From Tubulanus polymorphus (lineage: Eukaryota > Nemertea > Palaeonemertea > Tubulaniformes > Tubulanidae), in assembly GCF_964204645.1 (NCBI RefSeq), contig NC_134028.1, forward strand, positions 20,312,153 to 20,372,152: 60,000 bases of DNA. The letters are read 5' to 3'. The notes beneath the pieces are model-generated. The model ran no database searches. It was given only the letters and a program-made list of their open reading frames with translations, and was not told where the DNA came from. This document shows, in pieces, positions 12,701-22,556 of the stretch (position 1 is the stretch's first letter; each line of letters starts with the position of its first letter). The position numbers and the translations under genes were made by a program.

Positions 12701-14574
12701 TGATAATTTAAGTAATCCCATATCACAAAGAAAGTGATATTCATGTCATAAATCAGTGTTTTCTAATCTGAAATCAATACACTAGACGCTATCATCAGTT
12801 TTTGAGTAATGACGCATGCACATTGACGACGAATGAAACGTAAATAGCGCTAAGTTGCCTGCACACGAGAGCGCAGTTGGCGCTGCGTCAAAAAATATCA
12901 AACATGATAGATATTTGGCAAATGACAAATGCTAAACTCGGTTTAGCTCAAGGATTATTTCTTCGCGCTTTGAGAATTTGCGACCCCTCATTTCTACCCG
13001 ATGAAATTCACCATATTAACCAATCTCTCAAAAAACTTGCCTACCCCGATTTCCTATTGAAAAAAGCTCTACTTAAAGCTCGTACTACGCATTTTAGAAA
13101 TAACAACCTTAGAACTCCTACGTTGGCTACCGATAAACAGCCTATCATTGTACCGTATGTACCTTTCCTCGAGAATTCTAAAGTTTCTCTTCGGTCACTA
13201 AATAAACAACTTATCTTTAAATACAATAATAAACTTAGTAACATATTGATTAATAACAAACCGAAAACCGAATCCCTAAACTGTGGAATTTATAAAATAC
13301 CTTGTAAAGTTTGCGACAAAGTATATATAGGAGAAACAGGTCGGAATCTTAATCAACGCATAAAAGAGCATAAATTAGATGTAAAAAACTTTAAACCTGA
13401 AAGCGGAGTTGCTAGTCATGTTTTTCAGACTTCACACAATTTTGATTTTGCTAATGCTGAATTAATTTACCCTTGCAGCGATAAAACTAGAAGACATATT
13501 TTGGAATCTGCATTAATTATTGAAAATTCGAACAACGTTGTAAACCTTAACAATGGTTTTTCACCCCATAATAAACTTATATCAAAATTCCTCTGTAAAC
13601 TGGTTAAACTCAACACTTGATTTCCCCTTTGATTATTTGTTATGTGTTCTCTCATCAATTTCGTCTCTGACTTAACTTGCATTCACCTTTGTTTTAATTT
13701 AAGTGCCCCCTAGTTTGTCTTTCTTTTTACTACTGACTTTAAGTTTCATTTATATTTATACTCACTATTGTTGTTTATAATTACCCCTTAGTTTGCTTCC
13801 CTTTAATCTATTTTAGCGTGTAACTGTTTCTACGTTAATTTTCCTTTAGTTTGTATCATCTCTGATTACTTGAATTAGTCTCTTTGTCTCTGGATTGTAT
13901 ATATATCTCATAATTTCTGTAGTATCTCATTATTCCTGAAGATGACTATTAGGATATAGTCGAAACGTTGAAATAAACTACTATCTCGAAGTTTCATTTT
14001 CGGACTTTTTATTATCATTGTGGGATTCTCTCCTCATCGCGTCAACACGGATATAGTGTTCTACGAATCGTGAAACGACAAAATGCGCTCGAAAAGGCCC
14101 CCGCACACGAACCGATAACAGCGCTGCGCCACTTGCGTACGCAGTTTTCGGCTCGTGTGCGGGGGCCTTTATAAATAAGTGCATTAAACGAGAAAAGTGC
14201 TTTTGGAGAGGAATTCAATCAACTTTTCGGAATCTATCTAAGAGCTGGAATTCTTCGTCCCGATTAGTCCAAACATGTTCAAAATTTTAACCTGGGAAAA
14301 TCCCGTCTATGAGTATATTATCAAGACGATTTAACTCGAGATTTAAAACATGAAGTTCAACGGTTACTATTGTATGCATCGGATAGAAGTAAGAAGCATG
14401 CTTTTGCTAGAGGGATTCAGTAACATTTCACTAACGACCACAGACAATAATCATTTTTAACAGTTTCGGAGACTTGCTTGTATTTTTATACATACCTGCG
14501 CCTGCACAAAAACTTGCCGACAATAAGGTGGAAACCGCACATAGTAACAACAGAAATGGTTTAGACTCAATCAT
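763..14574 (-). CDS. M1 aminopeptidase-family protein, probable pseudoenzyme (partial, 13 exons seen)
   Basis: Exons on the minus strand: 14574-14496, about 11128-10617, 10021-9857, 8919-8796, 7994-7871, 7408-7257, 7178-7062, 6964-6830, 6712-6647, 2003-1938, 1751-1597, 1136-1045, 902-763. Apart from the exon 1/2 junction, which I could not place, all have GT-AG borders and matching phases. Exon 1 encodes a signal peptide ([20 protein letters not shown]). Family landmarks follow in order: [26 protein letters not shown], a TTPVMSSYL block, [39 protein letters not shown] and [11 protein letters not shown]. The zinc motif HExxH is replaced by CVIAR, and the third ligand Glu, 18 residues on, is Asp; GAMEN and the catalytic Tyr (IPYY) remain. 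The family trims N-terminal residues from peptides at the cell surface or in the ER. I infer a secreted or membrane protein without peptidase activity. Later C-terminal exons were not found and may lie left of the window. Confidence 0.88.
1290..1441 (+). other. possible SOCS-box-like coding fragment
   Basis: Antisense to an intron of the aminopeptidase gene lies an open frame whose end reads [16 protein letters not shown]. This resembles the Leu-Cys-Arg core of a SOCS box, the elongin-binding tail of ubiquitin-ligase adaptors. No ankyrin or other partner domain is nearby and no splice context was established, so it may be a decayed exon or chance. Confidence 0.22.
2107..2153. mobile_element. 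33-bp CAGGG hairpin insertion with 7-bp target duplication
   Basis: CAGGGAAGTGTGATG (2114-2128), a 3-nt loop, then the exact reverse complement (2132-2146). The direct repeat GTAAAAT lies immediately on each side (2107-2113 and 2147-2153). The same terminal sequence bounds the 638-bp element at 8137-8774, which also has a 7-bp flanking repeat. It therefore looks like an insertion made of two terminal inverted repeats and almost nothing else. Confidence 0.75.
2868..4241 (-). pseudogene. FLYWCH zinc finger - MULE transposase, frameshifted
   Basis: Three minus-strand blocks in different frames make up one transposase. Positions 4241-4011 give a FLYWCH zinc finger ([13 protein letters not shown], later [15 protein letters not shown] and HSHCRD). 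Positions 3736-3170 give the MULE catalytic core, with acidic residues in WFMDGNF and VVIDFELAV and a CFYHLSQC block. Positions 3218-2868 give the C-terminal part ([13 protein letters not shown]). There is a frame change near 3200 and stops between 4011 and 3736. FLYWCH-MULE proteins move the transposon by cut and paste and are sometimes domesticated in animals; this copy is not translatable as one frame. Confidence 0.82.
5267..5790. repeat. 130-bp tandem repeat, 4 copies, inside the MULE
   Basis: Units start at 5267, 5397, 5531 and 5661. Each starts with ATATGTATTGTTTC and contains an AATTAATTAATTAG tract, TAACAATAACCCTACA and a CATTGGCCTG block. The first three are nearly identical; the fourth decays toward 5790. 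Length differences lie mostly in the AATT tract. Confidence 0.9.
7440..7700 (+). repeat. probable tRNA-derived SINE
   Basis: The stretch 7450-7475 resembles a tRNA-type A box (GCGCGTGGTTAGAGCG). It is followed by a degenerate B-box region, a unique body, a TGTAAAGCGC-type tail at about 7681 and ATT-rich microsatellite. It lies in the intron between aminopeptidase exons 6 and 5. No target duplication was identified. Confidence 0.45.
8130..8781. mobile_element. 638-bp CAGGG-ended inverted-repeat element with 7-bp target duplication
   Basis: The element spans 8137-8774, from CAGGGAAGTGTGATGA to its reverse complement, flanked on both sides by ATATAAC (8130-8136, 8775-8781). hAT-type ends often start with CAGGG but usually duplicate 8 bp, so the superfamily is open. 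Inside (8312 to about 8740) is a 3' end of a Penelope-like element. The right end is only 8 bp from the splice donor of aminopeptidase exon 8796-8919. Confidence 0.75.
8312..8740 (+). mobile_element. Penelope-like element, 3' end only
   Basis: It is highly similar to 13560-14070, the end of the Penelope coding region plus its 3' UTR. Shared landmarks are CCCATAATAAACTTATAT, the CCCCTAGTTTGTCT block and CTGAAGATGACTATTAGG. No coding capacity remains. It is nested inside the CAGGG element. Confidence 0.75.
9084..9644 (-). mobile_element. Harbinger-type relic with GGGCCCGG ends
   Basis: Long inverted ends: GGGCCCGGTTGCACAGTCGT at 9084, and its complement ending at 9644. The minus-strand frame 9410-9162 contains [20 protein letters not shown], which matches the start of the PIF/Harbinger nuclease (canonical form LPxxPELQVLIALRFYATGS). 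The rest of the transposase is missing. It lies in the aminopeptidase intron between exons 4 and 3. No clean TWA target duplication was seen. Confidence 0.6.
10297..10603. mobile_element. hairpin MITE with internal palindromic tandem repeats
   Basis: Ends CGGAAGCGTCC...GGACGCTTCCG are part of about 55-bp inverted repeats. The interior holds four tandem copies of a TTCCGAGTT-ACA-AACTCGGAA hairpin at about 57-bp spacing (the last interval shorter). It lies eight bases outside the donor site of aminopeptidase exon 2 (donor 10611-10616). Confidence 0.8.
11130..11270 (-). repeat. dispersed repeat (three copies in window)
   Basis: Read on the minus strand, this has the blocks TCCCTTACAAACCCA and GGTTTGATTTTGAAATC. 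The same blocks occur on the plus strand at 23755-23830 and 51228-51300. A perfect hairpin, CACACAACTACATC / A / GATGTAGTTGTGTG, lies at 11147-11175. Confidence 0.6.
11757..12439. mobile_element. inverted-repeat element built on AATGGCCAAGGAA repeats
   Basis: The left end GGGTGAACGGATAA and the right end TTATCACCC are inverted. Next to each end lie several AATGGCCAAGGAAAA copies (left 11770-11870 forward, right 12350-12415 reversed). The AT-rich middle shows nothing coding. It abuts the GCCCGCACACGAG repeat at 12440. Confidence 0.6.
12440..12540. repeat. GCCCGCACACGAGCGC-type repeat fragment
   Basis: Two copies of GGCGCCCGCACAC, with CGTACGCATTTAGCGCAG between them. Related sequence recurs at 12852-12885 and 14092-14172, bracketing the Penelope insertion. 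Confidence 0.55.
12877..13620 (+). CDS. Penelope-like element C-terminal region with GIY-YIG endonuclease (5'-truncated)
   Basis: The open frame starts just downstream of the reverse transcriptase fingers/palm region. It contains the post-RT block [20 protein letters not shown] and then a GIY-YIG nuclease: [20 protein letters not shown], the arginine helix LNQRIKEHK, and the glutamate in LESALI. Penelope elements join an RT to this nuclease for target-primed insertion. The RT catalytic region (YxDD) is absent, so the copy is dead on arrival. The junction near 12885 falls in a GCACACGAG repeat. It lies in intron 1 of the aminopeptidase gene, on the opposite strand. The stop codon is TGA. Confidence 0.85.
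   Translation: MALRQKISNMIDIWQMTNAKLGLAQGLFLRALRICDPSFLPDEIHHINQSLKKLAYPDFLLKKALLKARTTHFRNNNLRTPTLATDKQPIIVPYVPFLENSKVSLRSLNKQLIFKYNNKLSNILINNKPKTESLNCGIYKIPCKVCDKVYIGETGRNLNQRIKEHKLDVKNFKPESGVASHVFQTSHNFDFANAELIYPCSDKTRRHILESALIIENSNNVVNLNNGFSPHNKLISKFLCKLVKLNT
13621..14075 (+). mobile_element. Penelope-like 3' UTR with hammerhead-like core
   Basis: About 450 bp are shared with the solo copy at 8312-8740. At 13937-13967 the sequence has CTGAAGA, a 6-bp stem (GACTAT/ATAGTC), then GAAACG. This order matches the hammerhead core CUGANGA-stem II-GAAA, and Penelope elements are known to carry such ribozymes. Stems I and III are weak by eye. Confidence 0.5.
14092..14172. mobile_element. GGCCCCCGCACACGA hairpin MITE
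   Basis: Perfect 18-bp arms AAAGGCCCCCGCACACGA (14093-14110) and reverse complement (14153-14170) around a GC-rich 42-nt centre. It is related to the repeat at 12440-12540. Confidence 0.7.
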
Positions 14575-17442
14575 CTCAGGATATAGATAACCTGCAGCAT
14601 AGACAAAAGAAATGTTTTACAGTACGATACTGAATGATGGAATGTTTTGAAGAAAAAAAAACAAAAGAAATTTATAAAATCCTCACTGCAATAAAACAAA
14701 GGATAGAATGTCATTACGTATTCGGGAAAGAAATAAAAGTCAGATTAAACGCCTCAAACAACTGTGGAACCCGCATAATTCTGGAACTTATGAAACACGA
14801 CTTTGACAAGTTTAGAAAATACATATTCACTTACTTTGGTTTCCCAAACTGATGGAAAGGAGATGAATTATAGTTTTTCGCAATGGAATCAAGTGAAACT
14901 CGTTTCATCTAATGCTAGTTGAGAACTGAAATGAACTGTACGTGCGAAAGTATTCCTCGATTTGCTAATCGATCTCTGGCACCTGCATGTCTAAATTAGA
15001 CAGGCCTGACATTTAGTCAATTTGTTGTTATCGAGGGACCAAAGCAGCTTTGGTAAACCACATATTCAAGATTGGCCAATGATATAGTTACAAACATGCA
15101 TGCCCCGACCTATCTACTAACAGCAGCAGGCTCACGAAGTTAACGCGTGATACATATAATCAGTTATTATTTATCAACCACAGAGTTCAGTCGTTCGTCG
15201 TTTCTATTTTTTCTGTTGAATACCGTTTTCAAGTGTGGACCGCCACAGCGCCTTCCAATGATCACACAGTTCATATTGTGTCGAGCGTCATTTTCATGGA
15301 AAAAGTGTGTCCAAATTTGGAATGGCCACCGTCAGCCTCGACCAGAGAGGACAGGGGAACTAACGTCAATTTTAGGAACGCAGGTTAACATCACGTTGAA
15401 GCTCATTTCTCGAGTAAGTCCATGAAGCTGTATTTGGAATAATTTTAGCCATCCAACATAGGCATTGGGTTACCCCTAATATATAAAAGTTTCATTCTTT
15501 AAAAAGTTAGGTTGTGGGGCGAAAACCACTTCAATGCGTAGCTAGACTGTATAGCCTATGTGCCATAAGCTGGATTTCCCCAGGATTTATGCGGCTTATT
15601 CGATTTTCTGCATTAGCCGATTACGCTATTTAGACTACATGACTCATAGTAAAGCGTTTTTATCCAAGCAAATCGCTTTGGATTTGCAAATCCACCTGTC
15701 TCGCTGATTTGATAAATCGATTTGCAGTTAGATAAACGCGCGGATTAGTAACCAGTGCTGGGAGACTTGCTGATTCTTTTCCGCCATCTTTACTCTCCAT
15801 ATAAATCTACTAAATCAGTTTGACAAATCAAGCAAATCGCACCACTAGCAATTTGCTTGATTAGTCAAATCGATTTGAGTAATCATTTAAATAAATGCAT
15901 TGATTAGCTGAATCGATTTGATAAATCAAGTAGATAAATGCGCAGAATTTACTTTGGTAAATTGATTTGACAAATCAGCATCTAGATAAAAACGCACTAA
16001 TGGTGTACTGCGTAACTTAATCATCCTCGCTTGCCAGGGGTATCACTCCCGAACTCGCTTAGTGTCGCCGAGGAGAAGAATCGGGCCTTGAAATGTTGTG
16101 TGGTAGTCAATCATTGTATAAACAAATGCAACGGGTATAAACGGGTGTGAAAATATTCACAAGGGGCCAAATGGAGGCAGACAAAATTTCAGCCAATCAG
16201 TAAGCAGGAATTCTAATTATAGACTCTCACTGCATCATAAAGATTGAATTGAATTGGCCCAGTTCAGACCCAGAGCACAAGACTAATTGCTCCTAATTGG
16301 TCAGGGGTTCGAGTCCCGTGTAGCTGCATACATATTTTGTTAACCTTCGGCGGTTTCTGGTCTCCACGGGTACAGGTCATCAAAGCTCACAAGGCCTCCA
16401 CGGGCATGGACACATAGATCAGATTCAGTTTGCAGATTCTTTTCAAACACGTCTGTTGAGAAACTGAAAGGTTGTTTCAATATCTCAGTCAGTTGCTGCT
16501 AGAAGGATGCAAGTAAGTTTTTAGCCCACATGGGACTTTAGTCCCGAGAGGGCTATTGCGTTCACTTTTCATCCGTCGTCCGTCCGTCCGTCCGTAGACG
16601 GAATCCAGTTATGTTGGGAAGTTTAAAGACGCTTCAATGTAATGTCTTGATATTTGGTTTATATGTGTATATACCCTAGACATACCTTCAACCTAAAAAT
16701 TGGCCCGGTCCGATTCAAGACGGCCGACTGGCAGCCATTGTTGTTTGCCAAAATCAGCACTTTTTACACATTTTTGAAGCTTTCAAGGATAATTTTGAAG
16801 ACGCTTAAACAAAGTGAAGAATAGATGAATTGCTCATTGTTATAATCTTTTTTTCGAAAGGTCAGATCTCAGGTTTTTATTTATAAACAAAAGTAGCATA
16901 TGGTTTGTAAATCACGAAAAGTAGAATTCATTGGGGCATATGCCCTTAAAAAGAGTTTAGGCTTAAGATGATATCTACTTACAGAAAATGTAAAAATAGC
17001 AAACAGAGCGTAACTACAATTTACTAGGCTGGGAGGTGCAGCAAAATGATTCATCTTCTACCAAGTGAGATAATATCAAGCAATGTCCCAACATTGACAA
17101 TTGCAATAAGAATGAATTCTTTGACACCAATAATATATATATAGCTCTCAATCATAATAATATAACATCTCTTTCGTCGCGTAGGAGTCTCCTTAGACTG
17201 ATTAGAGTCATTTAAATTGAAACTAGTTTATCAACCCACCCCATTAAATACCCGCTCCAGCCTTATCTATTGGTCTTTTATTTATTTTGAAGCACGGATG
17301 ACTTACTTTCCCTCTGTCGATTTGATTGATTTTATTCTATTTTATTCTATTTTATTCTACCTCTTTTATTCTTTTACATGCCGTGACCGAAACCGGGGAG
17401 TTAATTTTGAAAGCTTCTTTAATCTAAGCTTTCATCTTTTAG
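14575..17442. other. spacer between head-to-head aminopeptidase genes
   Basis: I found no convincing exons. Positions 15640-16000 hold an imperfect inverted repeat with ends GCGTTTTTATC and many AAATCGATTTG variants, probably a degraded MITE. Near 16300 there is a tRNA-type B box (GGGGTTCGAGTCCC). From 16526 runs a dispersed repeat with a (GTCC)n run. Positions 17330-17380 are TTTTATTCTA simple repeats. Confidence 0.5.
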
Positions 17443-19041
17443 AAAATTGAGGAGGTCGATGATTTCAATGACTTGTACAAATAGTCACCAGAAGTGTTTG
17501 TCCGTGTTGAGGCAAAAGTTTGAAACATGGAAAAAGGATCCAAACTCTAACACGTATGTAGGCCTACGGTCTAGTCAGTTTCAGTTACCTTCTTCATATA
17601 ATCAGTACCCGGTACTGGATAAAGGTGCACCATTTCTTCTACCTGTAGCATTGACATCGACTTAAGGGATGTAGCTTACTGCAATGCCATCAGGTTCGGC
17701 TCGGAAGCCGATTGGAATTTTGTTTATGAACGAATGGTAGCTTCGGACAATGGAGAGGAAAAAGAAACGTTTGGGCGTGCCATAGCCAGGATCGGGGTAT
17801 TCTAACCAGGTAAAATTCGGTAAAATTTAGTCAAATGTTTTTAATATCTTTCAATTATTTGATTGAAATTGGTACCTCGGTCCTAATTATCTAACTTGAA
17901 ACACTGGTCATTTGGAATGGCAGGGATGTAGCCAGGTAGGGAATTGGAACACGCGCGGGCAGGCTTCACCTTTATGAGCAAGTTATCACCTTTGATTCAA
18001 ATCCAACTTGCTGCGCGAGTTTGGAAGACTTCAAATCGATTACGTAATATCAACTCTTGTTTTGTTTTAATTGTATTAATCTTATGTCGGTCTCCACTAT
18101 CTACGGAGCCTCCATTAAACTCTGAGTATCATTTTGTTGCGTCTTGTTTTGCCAAATAATGCGTCAGCTTTTGCTGTATTGACCTTACAATTATAAGTCG
18201 ACCTATCTCTAAAAAGGTTCAAACAATCTTACTGGTCACCGAGACACTGTAATTAACTGTATCTATTTATTATATTTCTAACCAATATCTACATAGTTTT
18301 TAGATATTTGGCGTATTCCTTAAATAAAAGTATAATCGATTCCCAAAATGCGTATGACGTCATCAGACACGTCGTTTGGAGAAGCAAGTTAGGACGTGAA
18401 CTGGCGTGGACGTTTTTGTTGACAATTTTGACACAATCAAATAAAGGTAAGACAAAACAATTGCAAGGACATAGATATCTCCGAGACACCTGACCAATAG
18501 TATAGACAGTCCACGCTATCTCTATGAATGATTTCTAAAACAAGCTTTTGATTTATTAAATCCTCAGACCCGATTAAATGAGATGTATCGTCTTGAAAAC
18601 ACAAGAAGATTGGAATGGTTTAATTTTTAGATACGCCAGTTGCTTTTTAATGTCAATAACTGTAGATACAATAACAGAAAACTTGCGATCACAGGATGAA
18701 GTTGATAAAGTATGTTCTATGTACATTTATGTATTCAGCCAAACTCTCATATTACCCCGGTACGATTTAACAAAAACAAGTCAACCTGTCATTCAAATTA
18801 AGAGGGATTTATAATTTGTCTCAACATTGGAACTGGGTCCAGGGTACTTAACGCTGCAATCATTTGTCATTCATTGATATCTTTGTAGCTGCAAAAGTTT
18901 TACGACGATAGCAAGCAGGATATCGGTGATGACGCGCTCCTCTTCGAGAAAGCGTTAAACAAAGCGACTAGTAACGAAATGTGGGTGGGTAGAAACCTCG
19001 ATGAACTGAGCGATTGGCTGCAGAGTAACGTGGCAGATTGA
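17443..19041 (+). pseudogene. M1 aminopeptidase C-terminal half, frameshifted
   Basis: Five plus-strand exons match the C-terminal (ERAP1_C-like) domain: 17443-17553 (MISMTCTNSHQKCL, FETWKKDPNSNT), 17649-17809 (LRDVAYCNAIRFGSEADWNF), 18304-18446 (YLAYSLNKS, WRSKLGRELAWTFL), about 18606-18709 (DWNGLIFRYASC) and 18889-19041 (ending ELSDWLQSNVAD, TGA). In the second exon the frame meets TAA at 17802-17804, while the sequence one base out of frame gives GILTR, which joins in phase to YLAYSL. That is a one-base frameshift or a sequence error. The exons for the N-terminal peptidase half are absent between here and the oppositely oriented gene. The splice start of the fourth exon is weak. Confidence 0.75.
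18020..18190 (+). repeat. dispersed repeat shared with 56325-56500
   Basis: Shared blocks are ATTACGTAATATCAACTCTT, TCGGTCTCCA, ATCATTTTGTTGCGTCT and TTTTGCCAAAT. It lies in an intron of the aminopeptidase fragment. Confidence 0.7.
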
Positions 19042-19529
19042 AATGTGCAAATGTTTTTCGCTGGTTTCCTAAAATTTTCAATATATTCTTCATCGGTATC
19101 TATCTAGTTTATGTATGGACTGTCGCGATCACACGAGCCTGTTTGACCCGTTCCAAGTTTGACCCGTACCAAATTGGCCCGTACGACACGGGCTGAATTT
19201 CCCCTGTAAATGCTGCTTGGTTCTGTAGGTGACTCACATCGCTTGCCACAGCATCTTGATAGCATTTTAGTATCGAGTGAGTGGTTTACGCGTGAACGGG
19301 CGGCTCTGACTAGATGCAGGCCAAACTCGACTCCGGTCTCACTGAACCACCCGGGCCAGTAAAATCCGGCGGGCCAAATCATCATCTAAGTTTGGTTAAC
19401 GGAGTCTCATTGCTATTGATTGAAGAATCAAGTATTGAAAATTTGAAATAATCTCGAGAAATGTTTTTACAAGTTACAATTCATGTTCAATTATTAAATT
19501 TGCTAATTCAATCCTGTAACTTAGGATTA
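19042..19529. other. no feature recognised
   Basis: It follows the stop codon of the aminopeptidase fragment. An open frame on the minus strand (19385-19104) has no recognisable motif. Confidence 0.4.
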
Positions 19530-19730
19530 CAGTGGAACCTCTTCATAACGCACTCGGTTACACCGATTCATCGGATATAACAAATATAGAGTTTGGTTCC
19601 AACCTTAAGACGATTTAATTAATTTCATACTAGATATATAAACGAACTGTCGGTTATAACGAATATATACTTCTAGTCTCACGAAGTTCGTTGTAACGAA
19701 GTTAAACTCTAATTTATCTCATTCGACCAT
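19530..19730 (+). mobile_element. pogo/Tigger-like terminal sequence
   Basis: Begins CAGTGGAACCTCTTCATAAC, with repeated TATAACGAA-type blocks. This resembles the ends of pogo/Tigger elements. No transposase frame is present. Similar GTTATAACGAA sequence occurs near 51795. Confidence 0.5.
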
Positions 19731-20879
19731 TTTCTTCAGCTCTTATTATTCATTTTTACTTCATTGGTTAATTAAAATTCTCGTCTACTCACGGAAATTA
19801 TTAAGTCACGTGGTAATTGTTAAGTCACCAAATCGTAGTGCAAATTCAACCTGGGCCACCATTGTAGTCAGCAAACCACAAAAAAGTCACTTAAACACAT
19901 TATTTGATTTATTGCTTTAGTTACTAGTTAGTTTAACCATGGTTCTAAAAAAGCCAAGTAAAGCTTCTATTCGCAAATACGGTCGATTTCAGATTTTATC
20001 GAATCGGAAAGTCTACAAACATCGATGTTGACGATACTTCTCGCTTGAGTTTGAGATTACGCGCCAATCGAATATTGGAAGTATCTTTTTAACTTAAAGA
20101 CATCTGTTTGCATTTGTTCGCAAGTTTTTCAAAAATCTCTTCGAAACTATTCATTATCATGGTAAATAACGATTTACTTACATGGACAGGTGAAAATCAG
20201 GAGAAATCGTAGACGATTTGAACGTGTCATTGTTTAGTCTGTCGTTGTCGATGTTTCGCAGTGAGCTTCAGTTCATATTGTGACTGTCTCTGCCGTGTTT
20301 GTGAACTGTATTCGCAGAGAAACTTGAATGAAATTTGCAGAAAACCTTCGAATAAAACGTATATCGATAACCACGTATATCGATGTTCTGGGTGATGGTA
20401 AAAAAAGGTCTAGGGGTAATCACTCCTACACATGACTCGGGTGCGTGACAATTCTTTTATCTTATTCAGGTAGGGACTTTTTCAGAAGTGAAATGTTACG
20501 TCGATTGGACGTTTTTAGAATGATTTCCATTTGGAAGGGAACAGACAAAATACGGATCATTTTCTCATTATTTGAGTATTTCCCACATGGGAAATGGTGA
20601 AATGTGACAATTCATTTTCAACAGCTTTTCTTCATTTTCTGAATGCGTTATTACCGTGTAACATTACCCATTGCCTAAATCATTGAGCTGTCGACCGCAA
20701 CGTTTCATCAGATACTGTAAACAAACTGCCATTATTTCGGGGCTTCCGAGTCCAACGCTGAAACTGTTTTAGTAGCGTGACGAATAACGCATCGGCGCTA
20801 AATTGTTGACCGGCCAAAATATCTGAAAAAGTGGTTGGTGTCTTAGATGTGCGACGGGTGACTCCGGGCGATCGGTTAG

Positions 20880-21215
20880 GATGGGATAGGATTGTAAATT
20901 TCTATAGCGCCTTGTAAATAGCAGGACTATTATCAAAGGCGCTCTCCAGACGAAGATGATGACTTGAACAGAAATGTCTTGAGCTGTGCTTTGAATGCTG
21001 GCAGAGAGTCAATATCACGGAGAAGTTGCGGAAGGGAGTTCCACACTGTAGGTGAAATGTCTCGTCCGTCGGTTGCAAGTAGATCCATTCCGAAATTTCG
21101 GAGGTTTCGGAACCGCAGTCGGAGACGATCGGTCTCCCCGGTGGTATGCTGTCGGGTACAGCCCACTTCTCGCGTTCTTTGTGAATTTTGTGAAAGCCAG
21201 GCCTACGTGCCACCG
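20880..21215 (-). mobile_element. chimeric retroelement fragment (RT block joined to LINE 3' end)
   Basis: On the minus strand, 21213-21070 reads HKEREKWAVPDSIPPGRPIV and SDCGSETSEIS, an RT block seen in Penelope-type elements. Then, in another frame, 21060-20940 reads VWNSLPQLLRDIDSLPAFKA and LKTFLF, the C-terminal signature of CR1/L2-like LINEs. It ends with GGCGCTATAGAAATTTACAA and a CCTAT-rich tail, typical of such 3' ends. Either two fragments are joined or this is one divergent element. Confidence 0.55.
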
Positions 21216-22506
21216 GCTATCCCGCTAGATGGCGTGCGTATCAGTGCGACAACTCAAGGCAAATCACTCCTCTTGATAAACTCAGGTGACCGTTAGGTTC
21301 GTATACAGGGTGGATCTTATTAATCATCATTCGAAGAATTTTAGAAATAATGCATAGATTTTAATTTGAATCTGAGAAGAAATCCGGGAGTTGTTGATGG
21401 AATGCACATTAGCGTACCTGGTGAATCCTCGCTTGCCGCAAGTGGAATCCTCGATTGCCTCCTGATTTTTCCTCTGGATGAATGTGAACGTGTATGTGAT
21501 TGTGTAATTGCAGCAGTGTGTTGAGGTAACCCTATTTACAAGCATCTTGATTCTCGAGCACCTTCATTGATATTATAGCTTCTGTAACATATTTATATTT
21601 CTATTTTATCATGTATCTTTAAAACTGAGTGTTATATTATGTTATAATTTCAATGTAAATAAAGATTTGTATTATTATTGCCACAGTTGAACAATCCTCA
21701 TTGCCTCTATTTCGGGTTATCCGGATGCAGGAGATATTCGGCAGTTTTTAGCAGAATTATTTTTCGTCGAGCCATATTTTCGATGATTTCGCGGATTTTG
21801 TTCTGGGATCGGTTGCGGTAGCAGATTGTATTAACCTAAATGGAATGGAAATTTCAGTGGGTATTAAGTAAAAATCTAGATACAACCGGTTCGAAGTCTA
21901 AGCCAGTTATGTTGTATTTTTTAAACAAGAAATCCTCGTTTCTAGACTAATTGTTTTACCTTCTAAAACTTACTCTTACATTTTTGCAATCAGGCGGTGC
22001 TCTTCCTCCTCGTGTATGCGCAGTCATGATCCACGTCATCTCTATTCATATTTCGTATCTTACTATCTCTTATATGTGATAAGCATCCACGATATACAGC
22101 GGAACCACCTAATTCGGATCGCCCGGGACCAGAAAAATGTTTCCGGAATTTTCTTCATATTTGAAACGAAGTAACCTCGAGAATTTTGGAATTTTTGTCC
22201 GAAAATCTCAATTGATCCGAAGCGATTCTAAAAATCCTCGATTTTTTCAATTATTGTTTCGATATCTCTCTATCGTTCCTTTATCTTCAGAAAACTCAAA
22301 CAACAATGAGTGAAAACTACAATATATTACATTATCATTATCATTATTATTAATATCATTATTGTTATTATTACATAACGTGAATCCAATTATACTCATT
22401 TAATTATGTAATCAACTTAATTACAATTAAACTACATTAATATATATTTTAACGTACACAGAGATTATATTTTATCTACATGATAATAATAGTCATAATC
22501 ATCTAC
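21216..22506. other. no gene recognised
   Basis: AT-rich. A TGTAAATAAAGATTTGTATT-type retroelement tail lies near 21655. A CAGCGGAACC...TTCGGAT block at 22098 resembles a pogo-like end. ATT microsatellite at 22325-22375. Confidence 0.4.
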
Positions 22507-22556
22507 ATTTAATCAGGGTAGTGAAATGAGTTATCATTACACTGCCCTGATTCAAC
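22507..22556. mobile_element. CAGGG hairpin insertion, 36 bp, degraded
   Basis: CAGGGTAGTGAAATGA, two bases, then the imperfect complement ending CCCTG (22514-22549). Flanks ATTTAAT and ATTCAAC match at 5 of 7 positions. It is a third member of the family at 2114-2146 and 8137-8774. Confidence 0.5.

Noticed and set aside
19104-19385. 93-residue minus-strand frame as a gene
   Set aside because: No motif, no repeat relationship and no splice context.
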